Of a stretch of 64,000 bases of DNA, positions 27,242 to 36,416 are shown piece after piece. Source of the DNA: Pseudoxanthomonas sp. SE1. Its GTDB lineage: Bacteria; Pseudomonadota; Gammaproteobacteria; Xanthomonadales; Xanthomonadaceae. The DNA lies in assembly GCF_029542205.1 (NCBI RefSeq), contig NZ_CP113783.1:1603001-1667000 (forward strand), given 5' to 3'. The position numbers and the translations under genes are program-made. Position 1 is the first letter of the stretch, and each line of letters starts with the position of its first letter. Under the pieces are notes generated by a model that did not search any database, had not been told where the DNA came from, and saw nothing but the letters and a program-made list of their open reading frames with translations.

Positions 27242-29962
27242 ATGACATCGCAACCTTACGACGACCTCGCACCCACCGAGAGCCTGGCCACGCGCCTGCA
27301 GGACGCGCCCACCGCGCCCGACGGGACGCTCGCGCCGGGTGCACGGCTGGGGCGTTACCGCATCGAAGGGCTGCTGGGTCGGGGCGGCATGGGCGAGGTC
27401 TACCGTGCCGCGCAGCTGGAACCGGTCCGCCGCGAGGTGGCGTTGAAGCTGATGCGCGCGCAACGCCTGCAGGCGCGCCATCTGGCGTACTTCGAAGTGG
27501 AGCGGCAGGTGCTCGCGCAGATGCGCCATCCGGCGATCGCGCAGATCTACGACGCCGGCGCGACCGAAGAAGGCTTCCCGTTCTTCGCGATGGAGCTGAT
27601 CGAAGGCACCCCCATCACGCGCTACTGCCGCGACCAGCGTCTGTCGCTGGATGCCCGCGTCGCGTTGCTGATCCGCGTCTGCGAGGGCGTGCAGCACGCG
27701 CACCACAAGGGCGTGGTGCATCGCGACCTCAAGCCCGGCAACCTGCTGGTGGACACCCTGGACGGCAGGCCGGTGCCGAAGATCATCGATTTCGGCATCG
27801 CGACCACCGCGTCGCTGGCGGGCGATGCCGTGCTTGAACGCGCGGGAACGCCGGAGTACATGAGCCCCGAGCAGGCGCAGGGCGATCCGCGCGAAGTGGA
27901 TACCCGCAGCGATGTGTACTCACTCGGCGTGGTGCTGTGCGAACTGGTGACCGGCGTGCGGCCGGAAGCCGTGGGCGAGACTTGGTCCGCGGAGACGCCC
28001 ACGGCCGTCGCGCCGTCGTCGCGGCTGGCGGGGCTGCCGGCCGAACAGGCACGCGAAATGGCGCAGGAGCGGGGGCTTTCGCTCGCGCGGATGCGCGATC
28101 GCCTGCGCGGCGACCTGGACTGGATCGTGCTGAAGGCCATGCAGCACGAGCGCGACGCCCGCTACGATTCGGCTGCGGCCCTGGCAGACGATCTGCAGCG
28201 CTACCTGGATGACCGGGTGGTCTCCGCGGTGCCCGCCAGCCGTGGCTACGTGTGGCGCAAGTTCCTGCGCCGCCACCGCGCTGCGGCCGTCGCGGCCGGC
28301 GTAGCGCTGGTGGCGCTGCTGGGCGGACTGGGGCTGTCGCTGTATGGGCTGCAACAGGCGCAGATGCAGCGCAGCGTGGCGGAGGCCCGCAGCGCGGAAC
28401 TGGAAAAGGTGGCGGCCTTCCAGCAGTCGATGCTGGAAGGGATCGACATCGAGACCATGGGCGTGGGCCTGGCGGAGGGTCTGGTCCGGCAGGTCGGCAG
28501 CCTCGATCCGTCGGCAGCCGAGGCGTTCGGCGCCACGCTGGCGAAGACCAGCACCGGCGACCTGGCGCGCGACCTCGTGGACCGGCAGTTGCTGGCGAAC
28601 GCCGAAGATGCGATCGCGCGCGATTTCGCGGATCAACCCGACGTGGCGGCCAGCCTGCGCGAGTCGGTGGGGCACGTGTACGCCGCCATCGGCCGCCATG
28701 ACAAGGCGGCGGCGCACTTCGCGCATGTGGCGGACTACCGCAGCACGGTGCTGGGCGAAGGTGCGCAGGAAACCCTGCGCGCGCGGCGTGACCAGGTGCA
28801 GGCGCTGCTGGAAGGCGCCCATGTCGACCAGGCGGAGGCGGTGTTGCAGAAGGCGCTGCCGCGCGCGTTCGCATTGCCGGTCAACGACCGCGTGCGGGTG
28901 AAGCTGGAACTCGCGCAGGCGCAGGTGATCTCCGCACGTGGCGACCGGCCGCGCGCGAAGGGCGTGGTGCAGGCCGTGCAGGAGCGCCTGCTGGCCAGCG
29001 TGGGCGAGGGCGACCCGGCGACGCTGGAAGCCACCAACGACCTGGCGGCCGTGCAGCGCAACCTGGGCGAACTGCCCGAGGCGCGCGCCAACATGGAGAA
29101 GGTGGTCCGGCTGCGCACGGCCACGCTGGGTGCTGACCACGAGGAAACGCTTTCGGCGATGGGCAACCTCGCGGTGCTGCGCATCATGAATCGCGAAAAG
29201 GATGCCGCCATCGCGATGCAGCGGGACCTGACCGGACGCTACACGCGCAAGCTGGGCAGCGAACACCCGGTCACCCTGCAGGCGCGCAGCACGCTGGCCA
29301 CGATGATGGTCGACGCAGGCCAGGCCGATGAGGCGCTGCCCCTGCTGAAGGACGCGCTGGCCGCGCGCGAACGCGTGCTGGGCCGTGATCATCCGCAGAC
29401 CGTGCGCACCCGGCTCAACCTGGCGACCGCGCATGCACGCCTGAAGGACTATGCCGCCGCGTTGCCGCTCGAGGAGCAGGTGATCACCGTACGCAGCCGC
29501 GTGCTGGGGCCATCGCACCCGGACACGCTGTCGATCCTGGTCAATCATGCCGGCACGCTGCTCAATGCGAAGCAACCCGAGGCCGCGCTGCGCCTGCTCG
29601 GCGACATCCAGCCCCTGGCGCTGAAGGTGCTGGGCGACAAGCACCCGCAGGCGCAGCTGACGATGGTCATCCGTGCCGAAGCGCTGCGCACCACCGGGCG
29701 CACGCGCGAGGCGCTGGAGGAATACCTGAAATTGTTCGCCCTGCGTCGCGCGGTGCTGGGCGAGACGCACGTCGAGACGCGCACGGCGGCCTGGAACCTG
29801 ATCGACACCTACCGTGAGCTCGGGCGCGGCGCCGAGGCCGACGCGCTGCACCGGCAGTACATCGCACCGCTGCTCGCAGCGGATCCCGAGACGCTGGACG
29901 ATGCCGATACCGAGTTCGTCGACCGTTATCGCGAAGGAAAGCGGCCCGGCAAGCAGACCTGA
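27242..29962 (+). CDS. Ser/Thr protein kinase with one membrane helix and TPR repeats
   Basis: 906 residues. Kinase domain at about 35-320: glycine loop GRGGMGEVYRA, catalytic Lys in VALKLM, H160-R-D-L-K-P-G-N (Asp162) and D183-F-G. It is followed by one membrane helix (about 347-367) and a long extracytoplasmic region of tetratricopeptide repeats. The repeated patterns are of the ALG..HPxTL..R..LA...G...EAL.L type. This is the PknB-like layout with a protein-binding sensor outside. Start at ATG 27242, nine codons into the open frame, after GGGGACA. It lies head to head with the FHA-GGDEF gene, 95 bases apart. Confidence 0.88.
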   Translation: MTSQPYDDLAPTESLATRLQDAPTAPDGTLAPGARLGRYRIEGLLGRGGMGEVYRAAQLEPVRREVALKLMRAQRLQARHLAYFEVERQVLAQMRHPAIAQIYDAGATEEGFPFFAMELIEGTPITRYCRDQRLSLDARVALLIRVCEGVQHAHHKGVVHRDLKPGNLLVDTLDGRPVPKIIDFGIATTASLAGDAVLERAGTPEYMSPEQAQGDPREVDTRSDVYSLGVVLCELVTGVRPEAVGETWSAETPTAVAPSSRLAGLPAEQAREMAQERGLSLARMRDRLRGDLDWIVLKAMQHERDARYDSAAALADDLQRYLDDRVVSAVPASRGYVWRKFLRRHRAAAVAAGVALVALLGGLGLSLYGLQQAQMQRSVAEARSAELEKVAAFQQSMLEGIDIETMGVGLAEGLVRQVGSLDPSAAEAFGATLAKTSTGDLARDLVDRQLLANAEDAIARDFADQPDVAASLRESVGHVYAAIGRHDKAAAHFAHVADYRSTVLGEGAQETLRARRDQVQALLEGAHVDQAEAVLQKALPRAFALPVNDRVRVKLELAQAQVISARGDRPRAKGVVQAVQERLLASVGEGDPATLEATNDLAAVQRNLGELPEARANMEKVVRLRTATLGADHEETLSAMGNLAVLRIMNREKDAAIAMQRDLTGRYTRKLGSEHPVTLQARSTLATMMVDAGQADEALPLLKDALAARERVLGRDHPQTVRTRLNLATAHARLKDYAAALPLEEQVITVRSRVLGPSHPDTLSILVNHAGTLLNAKQPEAALRLLGDIQPLALKVLGDKHPQAQLTMVIRAEALRTTGRTREALEEYLKLFALRRAVLGETHVETRTAAWNLIDTYRELGRGAEADALHRQYIAPLLAADPETLDDADTEFVDRYREGKRPGKQT

Positions 29963-29974
29963 GAACGCCCGGCC

Positions 29975-30883
29975 TCACTCGCCTGGCTTGGCCGCCGAAC
30001 TGGAGGCTTCCGACGCCGCGCGGCGCGACAGCACGGCTTCGCGGTGGGCGATATAGGCATTGGCGCCAAAGATGATGCCGGCGCCCAGCAGCGTCCAGGT
30101 ATCCAGCGTCTCGTCGAACAGCAACCAGCCGAACACCGCGACCACCGGCAGCTGCATGAAGCTGATCGGCGTCAGCGCGGAGACCTCGCCCAGCTTCAAC
30201 GCGCGCGTCCACAGCATGTGGCCGCCGGTGCCGAGTACGCCGGCCGCGACCACCCATACCCAGGTGATGCCCTGCGGCCATTCCCACACCGCCAGCGCCG
30301 GCAGCAACGACATCGGTACCCACAGCAGCGTGGTGTAGATGACGATGCGGTCGGCCGGTTCGGTGTGCGAGAGCTGCTTGATCTGGATCGCCACCAGCGC
30401 GCTCATCACCGCCGCGAGCACGGCGATCAGCGCATCCGCGGTGAAGGCCGACGTGCCCGGCCGCACGATCACCAGCACGCCGATGAAGCCGAGTACCACC
30501 GCCGTCCAGCGACGCGCGCGCACCTGCTCGTTGAGCATTGCGGCGGCAGCGATGGTGACGAACAGCGGGGTGGAATAGGACAGCGAGACGGCCTGTGCCA
30601 GCGGCAGGTGGCCGATGGCCCAGAAGCCGGCCAGCATCGAGCAGATGCCGATCACGCAACGGAACAGGTAGCGCGGGAACTGGGTGGTCTTCAGGAAGCC
30701 GGGACCATGGCGCAGGATCAGCGGCGCCGCCGCGAGCAGTCCGAAGAAGTTGCGGAAGAACGCGATCTCGAACGTGTGCAGCGTGGCCGAGGCCAGGCGG
30801 ATCGCCACCACCATCAGCGCGAAGAACACCGTGCTGCCCAGCATCAGCACGGCGGCGCGGTAGTGGGCGGGCAGGGTGGGCAT
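29975..30883 (-). CDS. EamA-type (DMT) transporter
   Basis: 302 residues with ten predicted membrane helices in two homologous halves, the drug/metabolite transporter pattern (TVFFALMVVAIRLASATLHTFEIAFFRNFFGLL in the first half, FMQLPVVAVFGWLLFDETLDTWTLLGAGIIF in the second). Substrate unknown. The open frame extends upstream through a repeat element; the start at 30883 (MPTLPAHYRAAVLMLG) avoids that. It converges on the kinase gene with 12 bases between stops. Confidence 0.83.
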   Translation of the reverse strand: MPTLPAHYRAAVLMLGSTVFFALMVVAIRLASATLHTFEIAFFRNFFGLLAAAPLILRHGPGFLKTTQFPRYLFRCVIGICSMLAGFWAIGHLPLAQAVSLSYSTPLFVTIAAAAMLNEQVRARRWTAVVLGFIGVLVIVRPGTSAFTADALIAVLAAVMSALVAIQIKQLSHTEPADRIVIYTTLLWVPMSLLPALAVWEWPQGITWVWVVAAGVLGTGGHMLWTRALKLGEVSALTPISFMQLPVVAVFGWLLFDETLDTWTLLGAGIIFGANAYIAHREAVLSRRAASEASSSAAKPGE

Positions 30884-30892
30884 CAGCGGCGG

Positions 30893-31086
30893 GAACCGGC
30901 CCCTTCCCCCGCACGCGGGGGAAGGATGGGATGGGAGCGAACGAAGTAACGGACGTCGAACCCACCGCTGATCCGTGGCGACACGACAAGCCGCGGCGGT
31001 CGAGTCCGTCGCGCAGACCGCAGGGGACTGGCTTCGGTCCGCCCCCACCCCAACCCTCGCCCGTGAACGGGGGAGGGAGCGGGTTC
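30893..31086. repeat. inverted pair of GC-rich stem-loops (second repeat family)
   Basis: Two similar units in opposite orientation fill the gap between the EamA and murB genes. The left one has a perfect 11-bp stem (CCTTCCCCCGC, 30902-30912, against 30915-30925) with a 2-base loop. The right one has an 11-bp stem with one mismatch (31054-31064 against 31067-31077). Flanks GAACC.. and ..GGGTTC also mirror each other. Units like this are scattered in Xanthomonadales genomes, often giving spurious peptides such as PSPxxGRGLGWG. Confidence 0.72.
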
Positions 31087-31114
31087 AAGGGCGCCGATGC
31101 GCATCATCGCGGGA

Positions 31115-32155
31115 TTACCAGCTCGCCCCGATGAGCTTCGGCTCCGGCTCGATGGCCACGCCGAAGCGCGCCTGCACCGACGCCGCGATCTTCCTTGCCA
31201 GCGCCAGCAACTGCGCGCCGGTCGCCGCGCCATGGTTGACCAGCACCAGTGCGTGCGCGGCCGATACACCGGCATCGCCGTCGCGATGCCCCTTCCAGCC
31301 GCAGGCTTCGATCATCCAGGCCGCCGACAGCTTGCGGTTGTGTCCTGCATCGCCGCGGAACACGGGCAGGGTGGGGTAATCGACCAGCAGTGCTTCGGCC
31401 TGCGCCTGCGACACGATGGGGTTCTTGAAGAAGCTGCCGGCATTGCCGATCACGGCCGGATCGGGCAGCTTGCGGCGACGGATGCGGACTACGGCATCGC
31501 CCACGTCGCGTGCGGTCGGCGCGACGATGCCCATCGCGCCGAGTTCCTCGCGGATGCCGGCGTAGTCCAGGCGCAGGGACGGCGTGCGCGGCAGCAGGAA
31601 TTCGACCGCAGTCACCAGGTAGCGGTCAGGCGCACGCTTGAACACGCTGTCGCGGTAGGCGAAGGCGCAGGCTTCGCGGTCCAGTCTTGCGCGCACGCCA
31701 TGGTGGCGGTCGAACGCTTCGACGATATCGATGAACTCGCCGACCTCGGTGCCATAGGCGCCTATGTTCTGGATGGGCGAGGCCCCCGCGGTGCCCGGGA
31801 TCAGCGCCAGGTTTTCCAGTCCGCACAGGCCCTGTTCCAGCGTCCAGACCACCAGCGGATGCCACGGCACGCCGGCGTCGGCGCGCACGCGCACGCGCTC
31901 GCCATCGTCGGACACGATGCGGGTCGAGCGGGTCGCGAGGCTGATCACCGCGCCCGGCGCATCGCCTGCGAACAGCAGGTTGCTGCCGCCACCGATCACC
32001 AGCGTTTCCGCACCGGAGACCTGCGGCAGGGCAAGCACCTCCTCCAGCGCGGCCACATCGTCCACTTCGACCAGCCACGGCGCTGCGGCAGGCACGCCGA
32101 AGGTGTTGCGCTCGCGCATCGATGCGTTCGCGGTGACGCGGTATCCGGTGGTCAT
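31115..32155 (-). CDS. murB: UDP-N-acetylmuramate dehydrogenase
   Basis: 346 residues, type I MurB (E. coli 342). It reduces UDP-GlcNAc-enolpyruvate to UDP-MurNAc with NADPH. The FAD-binding part shows [28 protein letters not shown] and [16 protein letters not shown]. The C-terminal part has [18 protein letters not shown] with the catalytic Ser, and [12 protein letters not shown]. Its ATG overlaps the pyrD stop (ATGA at 32152-32155), so the two are co-translated. Confidence 0.94.
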   Translation of the reverse strand: MTTGYRVTANASMRERNTFGVPAAAPWLVEVDDVAALEEVLALPQVSGAETLVIGGGSNLLFAGDAPGAVISLATRSTRIVSDDGERVRVRADAGVPWHPLVVWTLEQGLCGLENLALIPGTAGASPIQNIGAYGTEVGEFIDIVEAFDRHHGVRARLDREACAFAYRDSVFKRAPDRYLVTAVEFLLPRTPSLRLDYAGIREELGAMGIVAPTARDVGDAVVRIRRRKLPDPAVIGNAGSFFKNPIVSQAQAEALLVDYPTLPVFRGDAGHNRKLSAAWMIEACGWKGHRDGDAGVSAAHALVLVNHGAATGAQLLALARKIAASVQARFGVAIEPEPKLIGASW

Positions 32156-33207
32156 TCCGGGGCTACCGGACCACCGCTGGGGGCTTCGCGGCGGCGGCGG
32201 ATGGCTTCCACGCATTCGCGGACCAGCTCCGGCCCGCGGTAGACCAGTCCCGTGTAGCACTGCACCAGCGAGGCGCCGGCGGACATCTTCGCCACCGCAT
32301 CGGCACCGGACAGGATGCCGCCCACGCCGATCAGCGGGATGCTGTGCGGCAGACGCGTGCGCAGGCGGCGCAGCACCAGCGTGGCCTGGCCCATCAGCGG
32401 CGCGCCGGACAGGCCACCGGTCTCGCGCGCGTGGGGATGGTCCTGCACGCTCAGGCGGGAGACCGTGGTGTTGGTAGCGATGACGCCATCCACCTGCATG
32501 TCGCCCAGCACGCGCGCCACGGCATCGATGTCGCTGTCCGACAGATCCGGGGCGATCTTCACCAGCATCGGCACGCGCTTGCCGTGCTGCGCCGCCAGGT
32601 CTTCCTGCGCTTCGCGCAGGGTGCCGATCAGCTGGCGCAGCGCCTGTTCTTCCTGCAGTTCGCGCAGGCCGGCGGTGTTGGGTGAGGAAATGTTGACGGT
32701 GATGTAGTCCGCCAACGGATAGACGCGTTCCAGGCAGTACAGGTAGTCGGACGCGGCACGCTCGTTGGAGGTGTCCTTGTTCTTGCCGATGTTGATGCCC
32801 AGCAGGCCACGGTCGCGGCGCGCGGCTTGGACATTGCGGATCAACGCATCGACGCCGTCATTGTTGAAGCCGAGCCGATTGATGACGGCCTGGTGCTGCG
32901 GCAGGCGGAACATGCGCGGCTTCGGATTGCCGGGCTGCGGCTTGGGCGTGACCGTGCCGATTTCGACGAAGCCGAAACCCAGCGCGAACAGCGCATCGAT
33001 GTGCGCGCCATTCTTGTCCATGCCGGCGGCCAGGCCCACGGGATTGGGAAAGGTCAGGCCCATGACCTTGGTGGGCATGGGGGTGATCGGGCGCGCCACC
33101 AGCGGCGTGGTGCCGGTGCGGTAGGCAAGGTCCAGTGCCTTCAGGCCCATGCCATGGGCGGTCTCGGCATCGAGGCCGAAGAGGAAAGGTCGGGCGAGGG
33201 AATACAT
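32152..33207 (-). CDS. pyrD: dihydroorotate dehydrogenase (quinone), class 2
   Basis: 351 residues. Fourth step of pyrimidine synthesis, feeding electrons to the quinone pool at the inner membrane. Class 2 features: an N-terminal helical membrane-contact segment ([22 protein letters not shown]), FMN-site loops ([36 protein letters not shown]), catalytic Ser in NISSPNT, and [13 protein letters not shown]. The start at 33207 gives the family N-terminus. It is followed by murB (ATGA overlap) and preceded by a small DUF4190 gene 14 bases away. Confidence 0.94.
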   Translation of the reverse strand: MYSLARPFLFGLDAETAHGMGLKALDLAYRTGTTPLVARPITPMPTKVMGLTFPNPVGLAAGMDKNGAHIDALFALGFGFVEIGTVTPKPQPGNPKPRMFRLPQHQAVINRLGFNNDGVDALIRNVQAARRDRGLLGINIGKNKDTSNERAASDYLYCLERVYPLADYITVNISSPNTAGLRELQEEQALRQLIGTLREAQEDLAAQHGKRVPMLVKIAPDLSDSDIDAVARVLGDMQVDGVIATNTTVSRLSVQDHPHARETGGLSGAPLMGQATLVLRRLRTRLPHSIPLIGVGGILSGADAVAKMSAGASLVQCYTGLVYRGPELVRECVEAIRRRREAPSGGPVAPE

Positions 33208-33221
33208 GGAGGCGGGCGGGT

Positions 33222-33500
33222 TCAGTTCAGCGTCGCCAGCCAGGCCATCCCGCCCAGGAACAGGAAGATCACCGCGATGCCGACCACCCACAGCAGCGCC
33301 GACACCCAGCCAAGGATCAGTCCGCCGATGGCCATGCCGTCGCCTTCCAGCGTGCCGGCGCTGCGGCGGATTTCCGCGCGCGCCATGTGGCCGGTGACGA
33401 TGGCCACGAGCGTGCCGATGAAGGGCAGCAGGGTCCAGCCGAGGATGCCCGACACGAGGCTGGCGATGGCGAGGCTGCTGGTGGTGCGGGCTTGGTTCAT
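33222..33500 (-). CDS. DUF4190 small membrane protein
   Basis: 92 residues with two membrane helices (about 10-40 and 55-85) separated by a short charged loop ([11 protein letters not shown]). This matches the DUF4190 pattern [14 protein letters not shown]...[29 protein letters not shown]. Function unknown. It is first in a tight same-strand run with pyrD and murB, and begins beyond the amaB terminator. Confidence 0.78.
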   Translation of the reverse strand: MNQARTTSSLAIASLVSGILGWTLLPFIGTLVAIVTGHMARAEIRRSAGTLEGDGMAIGGLILGWVSALLWVVGIAVIFLFLGGMAWLATLN

Positions 33501-33551
33501 CAGGGGCTCCGTGCAGGGGTCAGGGAGGCGATGGCGCTGGATCGGGCAGGC

Positions 33552-33583
33552 AAAAAAACGCGCCGCCCGTAAAAGGTGGCGCG
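33552..33583 (-). terminator. intrinsic terminator of the amaB-like gene
   Basis: On the minus strand a 9-bp stem (CGCGCCACC with GGCGGCGCG, one G-U pair) and a 7-base loop are followed directly by seven T residues. It lies 64 bases after the stop of the dehydrogenase gene and before the DUF4190 gene, so it separates the two transcription units. Confidence 0.85.
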
Positions 33584-33646
33584 ATTATCCCAGATGCTGG
33601 CCCGTTCGGGGCAGCCGGCATGCGGGCACGCCGGCTGCCTTGCGGA

Positions 33647-35179
33647 TCAAAGGTCGAACTTGATGCCCTGCGCGAGCGGCAGCGAGTCGGAGTAGTTGAT
33701 GGTGTTGGTCTGGCGGCGCATGTAGACCTTCCACGCGTCCGAACCGGACTCGCGACCGCCACCGGTTTCCTTCTCGCCACCGAACGCGCCGCCGATCTCG
33801 GCGCCGCTGGTGCCGATGTTGACGTTGGCGATGCCGCAGTCGCTGCCGGCCGCCGACAGGAACTGCTCGGCCGCCTTCAGGTTCTGGGTGAAGATCGACG
33901 ACGACAGGCCCTGCGGCACGGCGTTCTGCATGTCGATGGCTTCGTCGAGGGTCTTGTACTTCATCACGTACAGGATCGGCGCGAAGGTTTCGTGCTGGAC
34001 GACTTCATCGGAGTTCTTCAGGCCGGTGACGATGGCCGGCAGCACGAAGTTGCCCGGGCGGTCGATCGCGGTGCCGCCGGTCTCGACGGTGCCGCCGCTG
34101 GCCTTGGCCTTGGCGATGGAGTCCAGGAACTGCTGCACGGCGCCCTGGCTGTTGAGCGGGCCCATCAGGTTGGCCGGGTCCAGCGGATCGCCGATCTTGC
34201 CTTCCACCTGCTTGTACGCCTTGACCAGCGTGGACAGCACGGTGTCGTAGATGGATTCGTGCACGATCAGGCGGCGCGTGGTGGTGCAGCGCTGGCCGGC
34301 AGTGCCGACGGCGCCGAACACGATGCCGGGCACGGCCAGCTTCAGGTCGGCGGTTTCGTCCAGGATGATGGCGTTGTTGCCGCCCAGTTCCAGCAGGCTG
34401 CGGCCCATGCGGCGCGCGACGCGCTCACCGACGGTGCGGCCGACCTGGGTGGAGCCGGTGAAGCTGATCAGCGGGATGCGCTTGTCGTCGACGAACTGCT
34501 GCGCCAGCTCGACGCCAGCATCGTTGATCAGGAAGAAGATGTCCGGGAAGCCGCCGGCCTTCAGCGCTTCGTTGCAGATCTTCATGCTGGCGATCGCGGT
34601 GAGCGGCGTCTTGTTGGACGGCTTCCAGATGCAGATGTCGCCGCAGATCGCGGCCAGGAACGAGTTCCACGCCCACACGGCGACCGGGAAGTTGAACGCA
34701 CTGATGATGCCGACCAGGCCGAGCGGCTGGTACTGCTCGTACATGCGGTGGCCAGGGCGCTCGGAGTGCATGGTGTAGCCATACAGCATGCGGCTCTGGC
34801 CCACGGCGAAGTCGGCGATGTCGATCATCTCCTGCACTTCGCCATCGCCCTCGGGCTTGCTCTTGCCCATTTCCAGCGCGACCAGCGAACCCAGCGCATC
34901 CTTGTGCCTGCGCAGCGCTTCGCCGCACAGGCGCACGGCTTCGCCGCGACGCGGTGCGGGGGTGGTGCGCCACACCTTGAAGGCGGCCTGGGCGCGTTCG
35001 ACGATCTTCTCGTAGTCGGCCTGGCTGCTGGCGTGCACTTCGGCGATCACCTCGTTGGTGGTCGGGTTGATCGACTGCAGCAGGCCGGCATCGGTGGTCG
35101 TGGACCACTCGCCACTGCCGAGGTAGGTACCGGAGTTGGTGGTGGCGAGGCCAAGGGCCTTGAGGAGGTCAGCAGGCAT
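33647..35179 (-). CDS. amaB: L-piperidine-6-carboxylate / aminoadipate-semialdehyde dehydrogenase-like ALDH
   Basis: 510 residues, ALDH7 (antiquitin) group. Rossmann-type NAD site ([34 protein letters not shown]), general base Glu in [10 protein letters not shown], catalytic C298 in [12 protein letters not shown], and the ALDH7 feature [27 protein letters not shown] near the end. In bacteria this enzyme completes lysine (pipecolate) catabolism to aminoadipate. Other lysine genes are not adjacent, so the symbol rests on subfamily motifs. The start at 35179 follows GGAG; an upstream extension to 35308 is low complexity. Confidence 0.78.
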   Translation of the reverse strand: MPADLLKALGLATTNSGTYLGSGEWSTTTDAGLLQSINPTTNEVIAEVHASSQADYEKIVERAQAAFKVWRTTPAPRRGEAVRLCGEALRRHKDALGSLVALEMGKSKPEGDGEVQEMIDIADFAVGQSRMLYGYTMHSERPGHRMYEQYQPLGLVGIISAFNFPVAVWAWNSFLAAICGDICIWKPSNKTPLTAIASMKICNEALKAGGFPDIFFLINDAGVELAQQFVDDKRIPLISFTGSTQVGRTVGERVARRMGRSLLELGGNNAIILDETADLKLAVPGIVFGAVGTAGQRCTTTRRLIVHESIYDTVLSTLVKAYKQVEGKIGDPLDPANLMGPLNSQGAVQQFLDSIAKAKASGGTVETGGTAIDRPGNFVLPAIVTGLKNSDEVVQHETFAPILYVMKYKTLDEAIDMQNAVPQGLSSSIFTQNLKAAEQFLSAAGSDCGIANVNIGTSGAEIGGAFGGEKETGGGRESGSDAWKVYMRRQTNTINYSDSLPLAQGIKFDL

Positions 35180-35437
35180 GGAAGCTCCAGGGTCATTGCG
35201 CGGGATGCCGCCGAACGGGGTGCGGCACCGGAAGAGGAGCGGAATTCTACCAGAGCGGGCCGGGCGGACCGCGCGTAAGCCTGTGTTTTTCCAATGGTTC
35301 TTGCGCAAACAGGCGCTTGCGGGCGCAGCCGTTGATCCGCTGCCGGGGTTTGTTCGGTTCGCCGACTGGCGATGAAGGCGTTCGGCGATTCGCCGAGCGG
35401 GCGGTGTGGCGCCAGGGTGTCGGCATGTGAAGGAAGA

Positions 35438-35514
35438 TGGTGACCCCGGCGCGATTCGAACGCACGACCTGTCCCTTAGGAGGGGACCGCTCTATCCAGC
35501 TGAGCTACGGGGCC
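35438..35514 (-). tRNA. tRNA-Arg (anticodon CCT)
   Basis: 77 bases with CCA encoded. Acceptor stem GGCCCCG pairs with CGGGGTC (one G-T), D-arm AGCTCAGCTGGATAGAGC, anticodon stem GTCCC/GGGAC with loop CTCCTAA (anticodon CCT at 35478-35480), and T-loop GTTCGAATC. It reads the AGG codon, rare in this GC-rich gene set. It stands between amaB and the GNAT gene. Confidence 0.96.
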
Positions 35515-35631
35515 ATCGGCGGCGATTCTCGCACGAAGCGCTCTCGCGCACGACGCTCCCGTGCAGGGTATGGGTACCAGGGCGAGCATCCGCATGGCAG
35601 TGTGGCGGGTATACCCGTACGCCCGGATCGC

Positions 35632-36087
35632 ATGGACATCCGCATCGACGACCTCCGCCATCCCGCCGTGATCGCGCTGTTGCAGGAGCACCTGGACTGG
35701 ATGCACCGCATCTCGCCACCGGAAAGCGTTCACGCGCTGGATCTGGACGCATTGCGCGGGCCTGGCATCACCTTCTGGGCGCTCTGGGATGGCGACGCTC
35801 TCGCGGGCTGCGGTGCGCTGCGCGAGTTGGACGCGCGGCATGGCGAAGTGAAGTCGATGCGCACGGCGCAGACCCATCTGCGTCGTGGCGTGGCGGCGCG
35901 GATGCTCGACCATATCCTGGCCGAGGCGCGCGGACGGGGCTACGCACGTCTCAGCCTGGAGACCGGGTCGATGGCCTACTTCGCACCCGCACGCGCGCTG
36001 TATGCACGCGCCGGTTTCATCGCCTGTGCGCCCTTCGATGACTATGCGGAAGACCCGAACAGCGTTTTCATGACCCGCACGCTCTAA
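35632..36087 (+). CDS. GNAT-family N-acetyltransferase
   Basis: 151 residues. GNAT fold: central acetyl-CoA site with HLRRGVAARMLDHILAEARGRGYARLSLETG (residues about 82-112; Q/RxxGxG/A is represented by RRGVAA) and C-terminal ARALYARAGFIACAPFDDY. Substrate unknown; the closest general pattern is the PaiA/YjaB-type small acetyltransferase. The ATG at 35632 is chosen; earlier in-frame codons overlap the tRNA. Confidence 0.82.
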   Translation: MDIRIDDLRHPAVIALLQEHLDWMHRISPPESVHALDLDALRGPGITFWALWDGDALAGCGALRELDARHGEVKSMRTAQTHLRRGVAARMLDHILAEARGRGYARLSLETGSMAYFAPARALYARAGFIACAPFDDYAEDPNSVFMTRTL

Positions 36088-36121
36088 GGTGCGCATTGGT
36101 TTCAGTTGCATCCATCTGAAA

Positions 36122-36176
36122 TCATTGGCTTTGTTGCATCGCAACGCTTGACAGCCCCCGGGGGTGTCGTGGTTTT
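36122..36176 (+). promoter_or_regulatory. candidate promoter region of the threonine operon
   Basis: A perfect TTGACA (36148-36153) lies about 80 bases before the leader start. No good -10 hexamer follows at 16-18 bases, so it is only a candidate. Just upstream are two small palindromes, GTTGC-ATC-GCAAC (36133-36145) and TTTCAG..CTGAAA, which could be regulator sites. The rest of the 36088-36416 gap holds the leader peptide and unassigned sequence. Confidence 0.35.
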
Positions 36177-36241
36177 CTTCCTCCATGCGTTCCCTTGCCC
36201 ACGCTCCCGCGAACACGTCCCCGGCCTTGATGGCGGCGTCG

Positions 36242-36325
36242 ATGCTTGCGTGCGATGGACGCACCACCCTGATTACGACCATTACCACTCTGACTCGTCA
36301 GGTGCGGCTGGTCGTGTTCGCGTAG
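36242..36325 (+). CDS. thrL: threonine operon leader peptide (attenuator)
   Basis: 27 codons (or 31 from an in-frame ATG at 36230). Residues 7-19 read RTTLITTITTLTR: seven Thr and two Ile within eleven positions, far above chance, ending at a TAG 91 bases before thrA. This is the same logic as E. coli thrL, where stalled ribosomes at Thr and Ile codons relieve attenuation. Downstream, ATCAGGA (36353-36359) pairs with TCCTGAT, but no T-run terminator is visible before thrA, so the mechanism may use a structure I cannot resolve or Rho. The ribosome site is weak (GGCGG). Confidence 0.75.
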   Translation: MLACDGRTTLITTITTLTRQVRLVVFA

Positions 36326-36416
36326 CTCGCAAACCACGGCCCCGCACCCGGATCAGGATGCAGGGCCACCCGACTTCCTGATGCGTGCCGGGCCTCCTTA
36401 CCGAGGTTCCTGACCC

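Noticed and set aside
36255..36381. Alternative out-of-frame ATG (MDAPP...) in the thr leader region
   Set aside because: Lacks the Thr/Ile run; the frame from 36242 carries the regulatory codons.
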